Part shown: positions 46,598-60,500 of the stretch, piece after piece | Layout of the letters: the number at the start of each line of letters is the position of its first letter | Numbering within the stretch: the first letter of the stretch is position 1 | Assembly (NCBI RefSeq): GCF_000003815.2 | Contig: NC_049980.1 | Coordinates: forward strand, 14,844,293-14,908,292 | Source: Branchiostoma floridae | Taxonomy: Eukaryota > Chordata > Leptocardii > Amphioxiformes > Branchiostomatidae | DNA: 64,000 nucleotides | Direction of reading: 5' to 3' | Notes under the pieces: generated by a model | Seen by the model: only the letters and a program-made list of their open reading frames with translations | Told to the model about the DNA's origin: nothing | The model's database searches: none | Program-made: the position numbers and the translations under genes

Positions 46598-46768
46598 CCA
46601 TTAGACGGCGATCACTGAGTGACCGTTAAGAGACCAAAATTTGATTCATGTGACCCTTGATTCAAGAATTGAGACATGGAAAATGTATACAGATATGACG
46701 CACGATGCAAAAAGTTGATTTAAAAGATAACAAAGGACACAAAAAGTTTTTGTGTTTACCTATTTTGT
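46598..46768 (+). mobile_element. MITE, GAGCGACC family, left part
   Basis: TTCCATTAGACGGCGATCAC, TGAGTGACCGTTAAGAGACC, GTGACCCTTGATTCAAGAAT and a block ending GGACACAAAAAG. The right part is replaced by the next element. Confidence 0.6.
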
Positions 46769-46769
46769 A

Positions 46770-47367
46770 GTCAGCATAACTCAAGAACCTCTGGATGGAC
46801 TACGATGATATTTGGTAGGTGTTGGAAAGACAAAGGTCAAGGTCGATTTTAGACCACCTGGTATGTGACCTTGGTACTGCAGCAGAACTTCTGTTTTTAT
46901 ATCTTTTGACCTGGACGTTCTATGGTCTTGATTTCTTGATGGCAGATAGCTTATGACGTAAATAAGGTGTGGTGTAAGTTTGGGCCCCCTAGTAACTTGC
47001 TCTGGCACTGCAAAGAGGCTTTCGCCAAAATCTTCCAAGTAGAATAACTGAACAAAGGAACGACAGATTTCTATGGTATTTGGTATGTAGGTAACTAAGA
47101 CATAGATACACAGTTAAGTACAAGTTATACAAATTGGAACTTAATTTGCATTTTAATGAAGAGAATATTTATTTGTAGTGTTTTTCATCATAGGACTAAA
47201 ATACATGTAACATGTGTAGTCTGTGGCAGAAACATTAACAGATACAGATTATGGATAAAAGTGCGCAATTTGCATTTGCATTAATGTCGAACATAGATTA
47301 TGTTATGGTGGCAGTCATTTGCATAATAAGAATATTTTATGGAGATATAACGTCTCTGAACTCTTGT
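46770..47367 (-). mobile_element. Dispersed element, copy D
   Basis: On the minus strand it starts ACAAGAGTTCAGAGACGTTA TATCTCC, like copy C, and carries the interior phrases on ACCTACCAAATATCATCGTA and GAGTTATG. The far end is lost where it meets the MITE. Confidence 0.5.
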
Positions 47368-48451
47368 CTTCAGGGTGTTGAAGACTGTGACAACTGCATT
47401 GCTCACTAAATGAAAACACAGCTAGAAGACTAAAATAGTGGTGAAATATATGCTTGTGTTTTATGACAAGGCGCCCGTAAAGATATGTCTGAGGCATCCT
47501 CTACATAGGTAATAAGGTGGCACGGTGTGTGCGTGCATGGTGTCCTGATGGCTGATCTTGTACGTGTGACACCGCTAACAGAGACTGATTAATTCTATAA
47601 TGAGGTAAGCTATTGATCGCTGCTCGGTTTAGTCTACGTCTATTGAATGTGCAGGGTACGTGTCGCCCACGACTCCGTGAGTCTGTCGAAAGAAAACGTT
47701 CTGCATTGACTAATATTTCCATAGGTCCCAATTTTCCGCTTTGGCAGACACAGGCAGTAGGAATCGGAAGTACGCAGCAGGGGCACTGAATGTTAGTCTC
47801 CGGGCAGGTCCTTGGTCACGACGCGTCAGGTAAGAGAGAGCGCAGGAAGATTTGTCTGATATAACATTTTGACAATAGTCTTGCACGAAAAAATCAAACT
47901 AGCTCTAATGATCTACAATACAACAAGTCTAGAAATTTAGACCAGACAATAAAGAGCAAAATTGCGAAGGTATATACATCATATTCATCGCCGACATGTC
48001 GATTTAAACACCCTACAAATACAATAATTATTTACAACATTTACATACCAGTTCACCGAAAAGAAACGCATTTCAAGTACTTATTTGTTATTTTTTCAAT
48101 CTAAGAAACATCTGGGTAATGCCCCTTCAAGATTGAACTTTTGTTGCTTTTAAGTGGAAATAGAGAGCACAGTAAAATGGCAATTGAGTTACATAACAGA
48201 ATTTTAATTTATGATAGAAGTAAGTGGTGAAATCATAAAGAATAAATGATACAACATAATGTAATTGACTGAACAAAAGTATTTAACAGTCATCGAACGA
48301 ATTTTAATAGTCTGTCCTAGCAGGATAAGTAGCTAATATAAAAATCTAACACGAGGAAAATAGAATTGCCCTTAAACTCACGGACGGTCGTTTGAAAGTC
48401 ACCACTAAGTTCAATCTAAAATCATTTTGCAGAGCGTGCAGTGGCGCTTAG
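47368..48451. other. Non-coding stretch, nothing recognised
   Basis: The GC-richer part near 47500-47830 was checked for exons in six frames; none has a domain signature or splice context I trust. Confidence 0.45.
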
Positions 48452-48705
48452 AACCACATTCCACTAGACGGAGATCGCGCCGTGACCTCGCTGTGATCTA
48501 TATTGGGTTTGTGTAACCCTTGGTTTCAGAATTGGAAACCATACAAAATGTAAAGGTGAGACTGAACAGACAATAAAGCACAGAAAGCGTAAAAACATTA
48601 ATTTTCTATCCATGAAATTCATTGGGTGGTCTGTCAGATCGTTCGGTCGCAGCACGGTCGCCACCAGATCGCTGCAAGGTCGCTGTCTAGTGGAGTGGTG
48701 GCCTT
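48452..48705 (+). mobile_element. MITE, GAGCGACC family, best complete copy
   Basis: The left end CCACATTCCACTAGACGGAG is inverted at the right as CTGTCTAGTGGAGTGGTGG. The interior holds AACCCTTGGTTTCAGAATTG, CACAGAAAGCGTAAAAAC, AATTCATTGGGTGGTCTGTC and CGATC/GGTCGC-type repeats. The length is about 250 bp with no coding capacity. I used it as the reference for the other copies. Confidence 0.75.
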
Positions 48706-51700
48706 ACGGGAGGTCGGCCGATTAAATCATGGAAATGTGTTGCCGTTCAGAATCTCAAAGGACAATGATGTAGCCATGAAATAGATTAGATACAATCCAA
48801 GTGGAAGGAAAACTACTCCGTCGCATGAAAAGTTGTTACCCTGGGGTTAAGGTGACATGACAGAGGCTTATTGTGGGGCAGGGTGGGAGGTATTTCACTG
48901 CTCGTTATCTAGAAGGCATGTTCCACAGTAACATAGAGGTCACATAAGCCGCTGTACGAAGGCAGAATACCACATGTTTGCTACGGGGCTGTGGATTTAC
49001 GCATGGACAACATAGCTTGAGAAGTCATAGATTGATTTCTATACCTTTGGTACGTAGTTGTGATTGTAAGAAAAAGATTGCATTCTGATCTTCTGTAGAA
49101 CTGCAGTTGCTTATGTTTAACATCATGACCAGTATAAACAATATTGACAAACAAATCAATTTCAGATATGCTACGGCTGGATATTACTTTCGGTTACTTG
49201 CCGTTGCTTATATCTTCTGCACTGAACATGATTTTGTCCTGGCTTTTGCTGAGGAAGCATTTGGCAATGAATGGCACATTGTAGTAACCAAAACGAAAGT
49301 ACAGCGACATTTTGATACATCACATGAAAAGATAGATACGATCGTAATTGATTCCTGGTGTGGAAGTTTTGTAATCAAAATGCAAGCACGGCCTTCCAAG
49401 AGAGAGCGTCTCTCCATTTTGATGGAGGATTAAATGCAGATATGGCTGCCAATTGGAATTGGATGATGTATCGCTTCACCTTTATCTAAATTAATGCGTC
49501 TCCCCTTAAACGTCAGTTGCACTTCAAGTCGACGTGGTAATGTATGCATGGTGGGTGCTAATTGTAGCTTTCCATTCTCAATGAGCACCGACAGATGCAT
49601 GTGCTGAATATGATGTGGTAAAATCCGCACTTCAGATCACAGTGATCAGAGGAAAGAGGGAATTTTCAAATATGCAATTTTTTAGGTCAAGTTCCTTTTC
49701 TAAGTGACACAATTTGAGGCAAATTAAACATATAATGTATAGGTATATTTACTGGTACAGTCAACGCAGCTTTAGTATAAAATGTAATAATAAATAGTAG
49801 TGCTTGAACAATGAAAGACTAGATTATGCATTCCATCACCTTTTCCTGATAATCCTTAAAGACATATTACAAGCTACGTGACATAAGAATACTCCATATT
49901 TCATTTCTGTAGTGCGCTATGTACAGCGAATTGAGATGTCTCGTACATAACTTACAACTTCACGCATACCACTGGACGACCGCGCAATAACTCAAACATC
50001 CGAATCCAAATGATTTGCGGATTTGTGGATTTTCCTCCTGTGGGCACTTGCGTATATAGCTGTGGTATTTACGCTGCAGGAGAATGGACAAGGTTCCGTT
50101 CTTGCGTTCTTGGCAGTAGCGAAAGTGGTGTGTAAATTAATGACCAATGCTATATCTATGGAAGACAGGAAGGCTCATGCTGAGATTGAAATTGTGAGAT
50201 AAAATACCGAAGGGCTAAGATAACCTTCTGTGACATTTCGGCATTACTTCATGATATCTACATCTTTGGTCTCATTTTCCGCATTTGTACAAATACATTT
50301 CCCACTCCGACATCATGCATCATTATCGCAGTTGGCAGAGTTCATTGGGAGGTCACCAGAGAGGCATATGTACGTGGTTATGAAAAATTGCTCCTTAACG
50401 TACTTACTGAAATAACAAAAATGAGCACTTATAAAGTTTCGTCTCAGATAGCATAGAAAGTTTAAACCGAGTGAATGAAATTTACGGTAGAACAATCATG
50501 CATTTTGAATTTACCAGTCAACGAATACAACAATGGATCATAGTAACCCATAGTCAACTATCACTTCTGTAATTGTCTTTTTCGTGATTTTTAAACCGTC
50601 GTCTATAGTAAGTCTTTTGTCAAATAATGTATATACGTTTGTGTATTCTGGAATTTTCGTCTCTTTCTATCCCTTTAATTTAGTCTCTTAAACATTGTTA
50701 ATTAGCAATAATTCAGATGATGTTTTTAGTATTAAGTCTGCCAAATGCATATAAATGTATTTAATGATGATTCTGAAGGTGTCTTGAACAGACGAAAGCA
50801 TTAGCTTTAAGCAACCAATAGAGCGTATATCATAAAACAGTTTTATCTCATATACATACAATGTACTTTATTCTATATATTGTACCTATGTAAATGTACA
50901 GGTCTACAGAAGCTATGTGCATCACATTATTTATAACAGAATGAGAGAAGTTGCCTTTTGAATGCACCTCACAACGTAATTCTCGGTGTTGGCATCCATC
51001 TGTCTCGGAAGCCCAAATATGAAAGCCCTTCTAGGTATCCTCTGCGAAAAACAACGTCATCAGCTACACCCAAGGTTTATCCTATCTCACTGGTATTGCC
51101 ATCATCTACATGTCTCAAGCATGCGAATCTCACTGCTGCTTGAACATCTGACGTGAATCATGCCTTATCTACACCACACATATTAACTAATGATGATCGC
51201 TCCAAATCTTCACCGGGATGTAACGCTCGGTCAGCTTTCTGAAGATTAGAAAGAATTGTTATGCAGAGGGTTCACCAATACTTCCAGTTGACATTCCAGC
51301 GCCTTTCAAGATCCTCACGGCGGACGCATGAATCATCAGACCGATCTCCTAGAATATTGAAACGCTTAGAAAGGCGTAGGAGGGCGTAGAGAGACTGTAG
51401 AATTAGCAGACTATTCCATGTCAGGAGAGGGGGGATATTCCCAGTAATACAACGTATGAACATTCGGACGCAATGAAGCATATTTCATGTTTTCTGTCAC
51501 CGCTTAGTTGAAATTCCATTCTTACACGCTGATTCAAGCCCACAAACCAAAATCGTATCTTATTCCAAAAATGAAAGCCCCAAATGAACAACCCCTGAAA
51601 GGTGAATAGATATTCAAATTGCTTGTCATGAAACCCCAACCCTGGTTCAGGCTACACATTCACTACACCTGCGCCGTTTGCAGACACGGACCTCACGAGC

Positions 51701-52572
51701 CCCTGTGTCTGTCCTGTCGTCTCTGGAGACATCATCGTTCTGACGGCTCCTTCCTGCCGGAGGGCTGGTAACATCCCAACCAGGAGCATCCCCCTTCATC
51801 ATGGTGTTCCATCTTTAAGTCATCACGTTTTCCCAAGACTGAATTCCTCTCCAAGACACTGGCAGGTAGGGCCAATGTACCCATTTTGGCACGTCTGTTA
51901 TTGCAGAGGGTGCTTTCGTAAAATATGCTCATTGCCACCAGCTTTACCAGCCCTAAACGTTGCTAACGCGTTGTGGAATAAATGGTCGTGTATAATGACA
52001 TACCGGTGAGCACATAGGCCTGCTCAAACTAACGGCCTATAGCCATGCTCATGTAGCTGGTACACTGTAGATGGATGCTTGCCAGACAAATCGATACGTA
52101 CGATTAATCTTTTTCAAGGGCCAATTACATTTGGTGGTGTGATATATTCTTCGGACAGGCAAGAAAAACGGAAAGCTCTTCCAGGCCTCTGTTTGACGGG
52201 TGAAAGGAAACTTGATTCATTACCTTGTAAATATATCCTGATTTGCCTGAATACATTCTGACCGTTACCTATGGCCGTGGCTTGGTGGCAGGGCAATGCA
52301 TGATCTGTTTAGAAACATGATATTATATGCTTCAATAAACCTTATACTGATGGTAGAAAGCTGATGATGTGAAAATGATGTGAATGATCATGTCTATAGT
52401 CAGGACTTTGTTACATTTGTGCTGCGAAACGTCATGTGTGAATCATTTAAAACCTGTCCTTTTAATGTTTTGCATGGTGTATATAGCTGCGTATGTTGGT
52501 ATCTGTTTTAAGCAATAATGTTCCTTTGACCTGTCTTGATACCGTCCAGATGCTGATACTAAAATCAGATTA
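48706..52572. other. Non-coding stretch, nothing firmly recognised
   Basis: The longest frame, 49107-49433 (+, 108 codons), has no recognisable motif. A minus-strand frame ending at 51272 (SDDSCVRREDLERRW) could be a retroelement scrap. No gene is supported. Confidence 0.4.
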
Positions 52573-53366
52573 AACAAGAGTTCGGAGACCTCATATCTCT
52601 ATGAAACATTTCTGATAATGCAAAGGACTTTCACATTTACACAATCTATGCTTGCTATTGTATTTTTTTAACTAGCTTACGCGGGTCACAATGTTCACAG
52701 TCGAATCACTTGCCATTCATAGAAAGAATTATGGCACTTTTGCATTGATTATGTAAATTAGAGTCATTTGGATAATTGGTACCTGTTCATGCTCCACCTG
52801 CTATAAGCAACATATGTTACATGCCTTTGAGTCCTATAATGAAATACACTGCAAAATATAGATTTTCCTCATTAAATATGCAAATTAATAGCATGATTTG
52901 TCAATCTATGTCTAAGCTACCTGGAGACTAAACATCATGGAAATCCGTCGTCTCTTTGTTGAGTTATTCTCCCTGGAAGATTTTGATAAAATATCCCTGG
53001 AGTTCCAGAGCAAGCTGCAAGTGGGGCGCAAACATGCACCACTTCTTTATTGCGTCACATGCTATCTGTCGCCTTCACGTCAAGATCATGACATGTCCAG
53101 GCCAAAAGATGCAAATTAGAAAATACTGCTGCAGTACTAAGGTCACATACAAAATGTAACAGGGGGGGCCAAAATTGACATTGACATTTTTCTTCCCCAT
53201 ACCTACCAACATAACAAACATCGTCGTAATCTATTCAGAGGGTCTTGAGTTATACTGACCACAAAAATCCGGAAACACAAATTTAACATACACACAGACG
53301 TACAGACACAAGCATACATAAGACACTCCCTAACAACATACCCTTTTTTCATGGAGATATAAGGTC
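52573..53366 (+). mobile_element. Dispersed element, copy C, with 20-bp inverted arms
   Basis: GACCTCATATCTCTATGAAA at 52586-52605 is inverted at 53347-53366 with 18 of 20 positions matching. The interior shares phrases with copies A and D (CTACCAACATAACAAACATC, TTGAGTTATACTGACC). Confidence 0.55.
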
Positions 53367-56300
53367 GTCATAACCTGTCTCTGTCTTAGGGACGCCAGAG
53401 TGCAAAGATTATAGACGATTCTACTCATCATTTACCAAACATTGTCTGAATGTCTTATTTGATTATCCTTCGCAAAAATGAAAATTTTGTAGCCACAACC
53501 CGAAAGACTGACGTAACTACACCTAGTCTGCTCATTCTGGATGCCTGTTTACTTCAACGCCGTGCACACTATTACTCTACTTTCCATATTTGCAACTTGT
53601 CGTAGACAAAACCATATGTGAAGTCATGTTAATGCATTCAATGTTGGATCTTAATCGGGTATAATCAGGACATGGATCTTATTTTGTTGAATTTCTTTAT
53701 GCACTATGTATTCTGACATGGAATGTTCACCCTAAAAAAACTTTATAATTACGTTGTAAGATCTATCAGCTTACGCATATACAACTGATGAAGATAAACA
53801 TTTGAAACGGATTTAAAATTGCGTGATTGTGAGAGAAACAACTTTAATCAGGTTAACGAAGGAATATCATAATCCCCCGAGGCATGATCTATTCAGATAC
53901 TTAGAAGGATAATCATCACAGCCCCATTAATCTGTGAACCAGGTCTAATTAGTGAGTCATGTAGCTGTACTAAATAAGGGAATACATATGGGCTGGGGAA
54001 CACTGGCCATCATTTTCTCCACCAATCTTCTTTTGAACAACTTAATAGGTAATATGGATCTGGAGCAAGCGATAAAAAGCTTTGACAAGGAGAAGTCGAG
54101 CAAATCAGTATGCCGATGAGCAAAGAATGAACAGGTGTGGTAAATCAGCTAAAGAACGTGAGGGCACCTGTTGTCGCGTTTTAAAGTGCACAGTCTGTCA
54201 TCGCCTCGCTAACATCTGCATACACAAATCTACCGCGACCCTTCCCCACTTACGTTGTAAACCCCACAGCTGTTTGATCTGCGGTGTATTCCCATGGTGG
54301 TACACTACCTGCTGCTACATGCGCATCGGGATATGACAACTCTCCCAGTCACACGAGAGCACATCCCAGCGCTTTTAGCCAATCCCGCAATCATGCTCTT
54401 GTCTATATTGAAATCTTTATAGTTTCCTTGGCAAAGCCACATAATAGGGCAGTTTCCATAGTGATGTACAAGGCGGCTCCATAAGGCTGTTGTCCGCGTC
54501 ATGGGTACCCACAAAGCGCCATGACCTGTAATCTCCTGTGTTTGCCTTTCTGTGTGAACTAAAAGGAAGCATTTCCCTCTCAAAATCCCCAATGCTCACG
54601 AGTTTGTGAAGTTACAGCTCGAGTGATTTATGGGGGTTTAAACACACGTTGACGCCTCTGCGTAGCTTCTGTTATTGACAGACGAGTCTAGCCGGTAGGT
54701 TATGGTGGTTGTGTCCTTCGCTGTGCAATCACGTTGTTCAAACCAGGCGTACCTTAAGGCAGACTGGGCGATTTTGTTTGAGGGTTATTATTGTAAACGA
54801 TGATAGAAGGCACCCATTAATTAAAGGGGATGTCCCTGTAGTTCAACTGATCGCAGCCTAACAGTTAAATCTTGGTAAGTTAGGGTATCTCAGTTGGGGC
54901 TGTTCCCGCCTATCGCACGGGGCATGAAATGGTGGTCCGTGTTTGAGGAGGTGCGTGCCTCGACCACGCTTAAGTCTACTGAAGACTGAAGGCTAGCCCC
55001 CTCCGTGTAAAATGTACCCTGATATCGAAGCAGCAAGGCCAAGGAAACCTGCTGTCCTATTTGCCACTACAAGATGAAAAAAATTAATCCGAGGGATGCT
55101 GCTCTTCTCATTCTAGATACCCTGTCCCATAATTGAATTATTCATGGCGCTGTAAATGAAGTAGACTATTGGAAAACGAGGAAAGATACCGCTGATGTCG
55201 TGGCTTCTCGACAGGACACAATCTTATTGCGATGTGGTAAAACTGCAGAAGCTGACAATGCATCGACAGTGCTGACAAGCAAGAAATTGTTACTGGAGTA
55301 CACTTGTTATTGTGTATGATATCGTATGTTTAAATGACTCAAACCCTTCTTTGGGTATCTTGTTGGTGCAAATGGAACTGTAAGTTGAATACAGCGTGGA
55401 GGGTTGTTGGGTATGGCAACGAACGTGAAATATCGTGTATTCCTTTCCTGAAGTAGCAGTACTTTTTATTTTACACATTTTACAGTTTTTAGATTGCATA
55501 GTAATGGTGCATCGTGTATCTGTTGTTTCCAATATTGATCTTCATGTCTACGTTTTCAAACGCATATGGTCGTGGCAGAATACGTTTAAATATCCAGCTG
55601 ACGAAATTAGCCGTGCTAGTGTTATGGAGAAACCATCGCCAAGAAATCTTTCCTTTATGATCACGTGAGGTGGTTAATCTCCTATAAATTTAGCTACAGT
55701 TGAGAACCTGGAATCTGAATGAAAGTAAGCTCCTAGTCACGAACTACTTTGTATGTGAGGAGTGTAAAAGTGGTCCCTATTTCGTGTTTAAACTTTTAAC
55801 TGCTTCGGGCAAGTCTCCGTCTTTATCTTTGGCGGACATTGCATCCGTATTACTTCTTCTCTAGAGGTCCTGAAAATGACGGCACCTGGTAGATAGAGTC
55901 CTGGTTATCGCGGAACCCATTTCACTTACCCCTAACAACAACGGTTCTTCTGATAAATGTAAAGACGGCCTAAGGGAATGCCCAACCGTCTCTTTATCAC
56001 ACCGGCCGCATCTGCAGTCGATTATCCTACATTCCAGCCGGATGCCTCGCGGCTCCTCTTCGTACTTTCTACCATCAAGAGACTGTTTCTGCTTCCTCCG
56101 GCCATGATTTCCCCCGAATGCGTCAGTGTCCATAAGCTGGGTATGGCGCCGAACTCCGCGGTAGCCACTTTCCTTCAATGCACCGCGCCCATCTAGTACA
56201 TGGCGTGAAAATACAGTTTACTTATTGTCTGCTTCGTCCTATTGCCTTAAGTGAAAATGGGAAGTCTTCCAATGGACCCAGGTAGCCACAGGGAAGAAAC

Positions 56301-56901
56301 ATCAGTGAGACATACAGGGCTTCTAAATTAATTCACTTCGCTCATCATGGGGCAGGTAACGTTACATTAGGTTCTAAAGATTACCCCAACTCGCTGAGAC
56401 ATAGCACGACACACTTTTAACAGTCTGACAGCGACTACAATTGTCATCACCAATCATGAGAGGCTGCAGAAATGTGAACACAATTAGCGCCCATGGATCT
56501 TTCCGGAACTGTATTGATTTCATTGACTTCTAATGGCACTTTGTCGAGAAGCCTACACCAGACAGTGATCAGGTAACGTTAGCAGGTGTGGATTGGTTTA
56601 TAGCGATAGCGTCGTGCAGGTATACGGAGGTAATTAGCGAGTTCTGAATCGTTTGCATGGCTGCCAAATTACTGGAAAGGTGAAATGATGGCATCTTTGC
56701 TTACTACGAAGCCCGGTTTTACTGTAAATGACTAATTGTATTAGGCGGCAATGACTGACGACCTATTTATTCAGTAGAGAGAAATGTAGCTGTAAAACGT
56801 AGACATAAGATATGGTTGTGAGTGCTGTAGTCGGTCATATTTATTGTCTTACTTTCCGTTACAATGAATGGACTATTTAAGTTATTACGAAAAGGACCTT
56901 T
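53367..56901. other. Non-coding stretch, nothing firmly recognised
   Basis: A Cys-rich 84-codon frame at 54082-54336 (+) is the only oddity. It has no splice or family support. Confidence 0.4.
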
Positions 56902-57044
56902 CTGTGATTCTCAATCATCAGTTCTTAGCAAATAAGCTTAATTACTCTAAAGAGACCTCTCGACCGTAGCCTTTCTAATACTTAAAGATGTCTCTTTTGA
57001 GTAATTAAGTTCATTTGTTAAGAACTGATGATTGAAAATCACAG
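56902..57044. repeat. Hairpin: ~55-bp inverted arms with 33-bp loop
   Basis: The arm 56902-56956 (starts CTGTGATTCTCAATCATCAG) is inverted at 56990-57044 with a few mismatches. The right arm is also the start of the tandem repeat that follows. Confidence 0.85.
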
Positions 57045-57520
57045 AATTGTTGCCCTAGTGATAAAAACGTTATAAACTTGACAGAAAATTGTTTTTTCCC
57101 AGTTAGGAGAAAGCCTATATATAGTTTTGGCCTCTCGTGACCATGGTCTCTCTAATACCTATGGCCTGTGGTGACCCATATGGCTATTTAGAGAAACCAT
57201 TTGTTAAGAAGTGATGATCGGAAAATACAGAATCGGTGCTCTAGTGATAGAAAACATTAAAAAGATTGGCGTTTATCACAGTTCAGCAGTTAGGAGAAAG
57301 CCCATAGTTTCAGCCTCTGGTGACCATAGACGATCTGATATCTATGTCATATGGGGTCTCTTTTGAGTAATTCAGCTCATTTGTTAAAAACTGATGATTG
57401 AGTTAATCTCAGAATGGGTACTGTAGTGATAGAAAACATTACAAAATTGATTGAAAATTCGTTTTTCACAGTTAGGAAATGCCCCCACACGTATAATGGT
57501 ACAGTCGGCCTTTCGTGACC
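56990..57520. repeat. Three diverged tandem copies of a 180-186 bp unit
   Basis: TTTGTTAAGAACTGATGATT-like phrases occur at 57014, 57200 and 57380. Each is followed by a phrase like CTAGTGATAGAAAACATT, CAGTTAGGAGAAAGCCC and CTCTGGTGACCATAG. Periods are 186 and 180 bp. Confidence 0.8.
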
Positions 57521-60500
57521 AGCCCCTCGCCTCGTGACCGGCCTGTGGTGACCAAAATGGCAGGCACCGGGAGTATTCTTCGTAAATATACGAGTACACA
57601 ACCTGTCTTCCAGCACTGTGAACGCATGCATGATTTTTCGGGATATTCGAGCAGCTATTCATGCAAACTAACTTATCCATCATCATGATCTGTGGATCAG
57701 TCTTGGCATATCCGCGTCATGCAAGAAATACCGTGCCATTTCCAGCACGGTGAAATATTCTGCGGTTTCAATACTAAAATAGCCTGCTCTACCACGAGGA
57801 AAATTAGATTAATTTCCAATATACTTGGTTGTGGAGAAACTTTATATGAAACGATGACACCGTTGTCTTTGGTTTCACGTTGCTTGTTAACACCAACTTC
57901 TCTTGAGTCGGCGACAGCTAAGCAACCATCCGTTTCACAGGTTCAATTTTATAAGTAAAGAACCTTTTTGAAAGTTTTGTGCATGTTGTGATACTCTATG
58001 TGTGCATTTTGTTGTCTTCTAAAATTTACATCATGCATATCCTGACTACAAAATCAAGAGTTACAAAAGTCCAACTCTGTTCACTCACCGGTCGCCCTTT
58101 AGTGGAAAATGCCTGAGGAAACACCTATTGTGATCACCTGTAGAACAGTTTATGCTTGGTATCCCCTATTGCATTACCTAGGCGACTCGCTTACATCGAT
58201 CCGGATTCCCTCTGATAAGTGTCTGAACTAAGCCCACAACGTTCTATAGATTTTCGTGCAAAATTGATCACTCTAATACGTAAAATGTGCTTCCACCACT
58301 TCAAGGTCGACATTAACTACATATTTCTGAAAGCTTGCCTCTGGTGGGGTGAGGGTGCCCATATGTGTCCATATAGTCAACAAAATATTAACGAAACGTC
58401 TTTGAACAAAATATTGCATTTGCGGTATTCTCTATTCCCATCTGGAATGTACTTCTGAGCAGAGCGGCTCTATATTGTAAATGCTCAAGCCGTATCATGA
58501 AAATCTGAAAATGCAAAGTTCTATTTTCTGCTGTGATATCATCAACACCGTATGTTACTTCTCGACACAAATATTCCTGTTATTTATGAGAAGCAATAAA
58601 ACGATAAAAAGGTAGCACAGTCAGAGCGAGATATACGACTACGCCCACAGACTCTATTCGTAAAGGGGCGCCTTCTGACGTCAACATTAGTAGTTCTGGC
58701 ACCAGCTGACTGGCCGAGATATTCTGTATTACCCATTCTGTATTCCCACATAGGTAGGCATGGTAATAAGGATGACAGTCACATACACATATCTTTATTA
58801 ATTTTAAGGTAGCTCAGACTTTTTTGGATTAGTTTTAGTGCAAAAAAGATCATCAAGTAACCGGGATTTATCTGATAGAAGAATTTGTTTTTAATGTTGT
58901 TTGAAGGTAATTTCTGTTTGCCATCTAGCTCTTTAGTTTTCTATTGACTCATTATTGTTACAGCTTGCGATAAGGATTACTTACTTCGTGTGTTTTGATT
59001 AGCTAAGATTGCTTGCTCATTGTTTCTTTATATACTGTTATCTAACTATTTGTTTTTGATAATAAGACGCTTGATATTCCAAATGAAGGGAATCCTTGTG
59101 TATTTCTGTGTTGTTACCAATTACTGTTAATTAAGTCTTTGGGCCGGGATTTTGTGCATATTTCGCAAATGTCTTACATTGCATAACATAACTATTGGGT
59201 ACAGTATAGTTCACATACATCTGTTCTGTAGGTTTTGTGACAGGTTTATTATGCCTAAGCCATGCGTGTTTGACCATCTTTTACAAAGATAATCAAACGG
59301 ACAGGGGTCTTTATTTACAGTCGTTCATCAATATCTGGACTAAGGGGAAAGTGAAAGATACGTAAAAGATGATCTAGCAATGCTATGATAATCTGATGAA
59401 AATGGTGAAAAGAATGAATGTCGGCACCAACTTTAATCCGAGATTTAAATGGCCAGACAATAATACTGGCCATGCTAAATGTTTTATCTCGAAACAAAGT
59501 TCAAACATCTAATATCACAGCGTGACGAAGTTTTGCATTTTTAACCTGTTACTCGGATGGATATAAGCGACGTGATACTATGGATTTGCTATTTGCAATG
59601 CAGAGTATGGTGTATTCAGTCAGGTCTGCCTGTCTGACACAAGAGACAGTCACCCCAGTTTCTCCCTCAGAACACCAGGGACTACAAAGCACGCAAAACT
59701 TAGAGAGATTATCATTATTTCAGTCACGTACATCTTAAGCTCCGGACTTGATGCTTGGTAGTTTCTGCCTCTAATGCTAGCTACTAGCTGAAAAGATCGA
59801 TGACAAGGATCATGGATCACAAATGGAGGGTTGTTTTGTCGAAGAGCGGTTGAGGAAACAAGATCAGCTCCGTGAAGGTAACTGAGGCTTAGACCTAACC
59901 TCTGACATGGACCCACGCAACTTTCGTCCTAAATATGCAGGTGTTTCAGGTACTCCTGTGAAATTCTATATACAGGGGTAGAACGTTAGGAGCAGCACCT
60001 AGCAATGGGATAGACTATAATGTAGCAGGGTCAAGTAAGCTGTGATGAATGTGTCTATCGAGATGTTTGCAGTCACTCTATCAGTCTACATATGGGTACC
60101 TACTCCAATAGATCGGATTTTTCTCATGCCAGTTCGCCCAGAGGTAAAGAAACTAATAAAGGAACATGCAACGATGTATTCATTATAAAAAGAACGCAGA
60201 AAAGAAAATTACGACACCTGATTAGAACAGAAACGAAATAACACCCGTGCTTCACGAAGAAAGAGCGCAATCTTGACATGCTAGATATGACCAAAATGAT
60301 GAAATGGCGGATTACTTGTATTGACGGAAACCGTTGCAGACTGTTGTCTTCGAATGGACCCTGGAACCTGTGATCCCAAACATCAAAGAACCGCTTTGTG
60401 CTTCAAGACAGCATAGAGTTAAGGGTGCTGTGTGTCCCAGACACATCAGCCGGATCTCTGTGCGGGAGGGATCGGGGGATAAGCCTGACTGTACTCCAAC

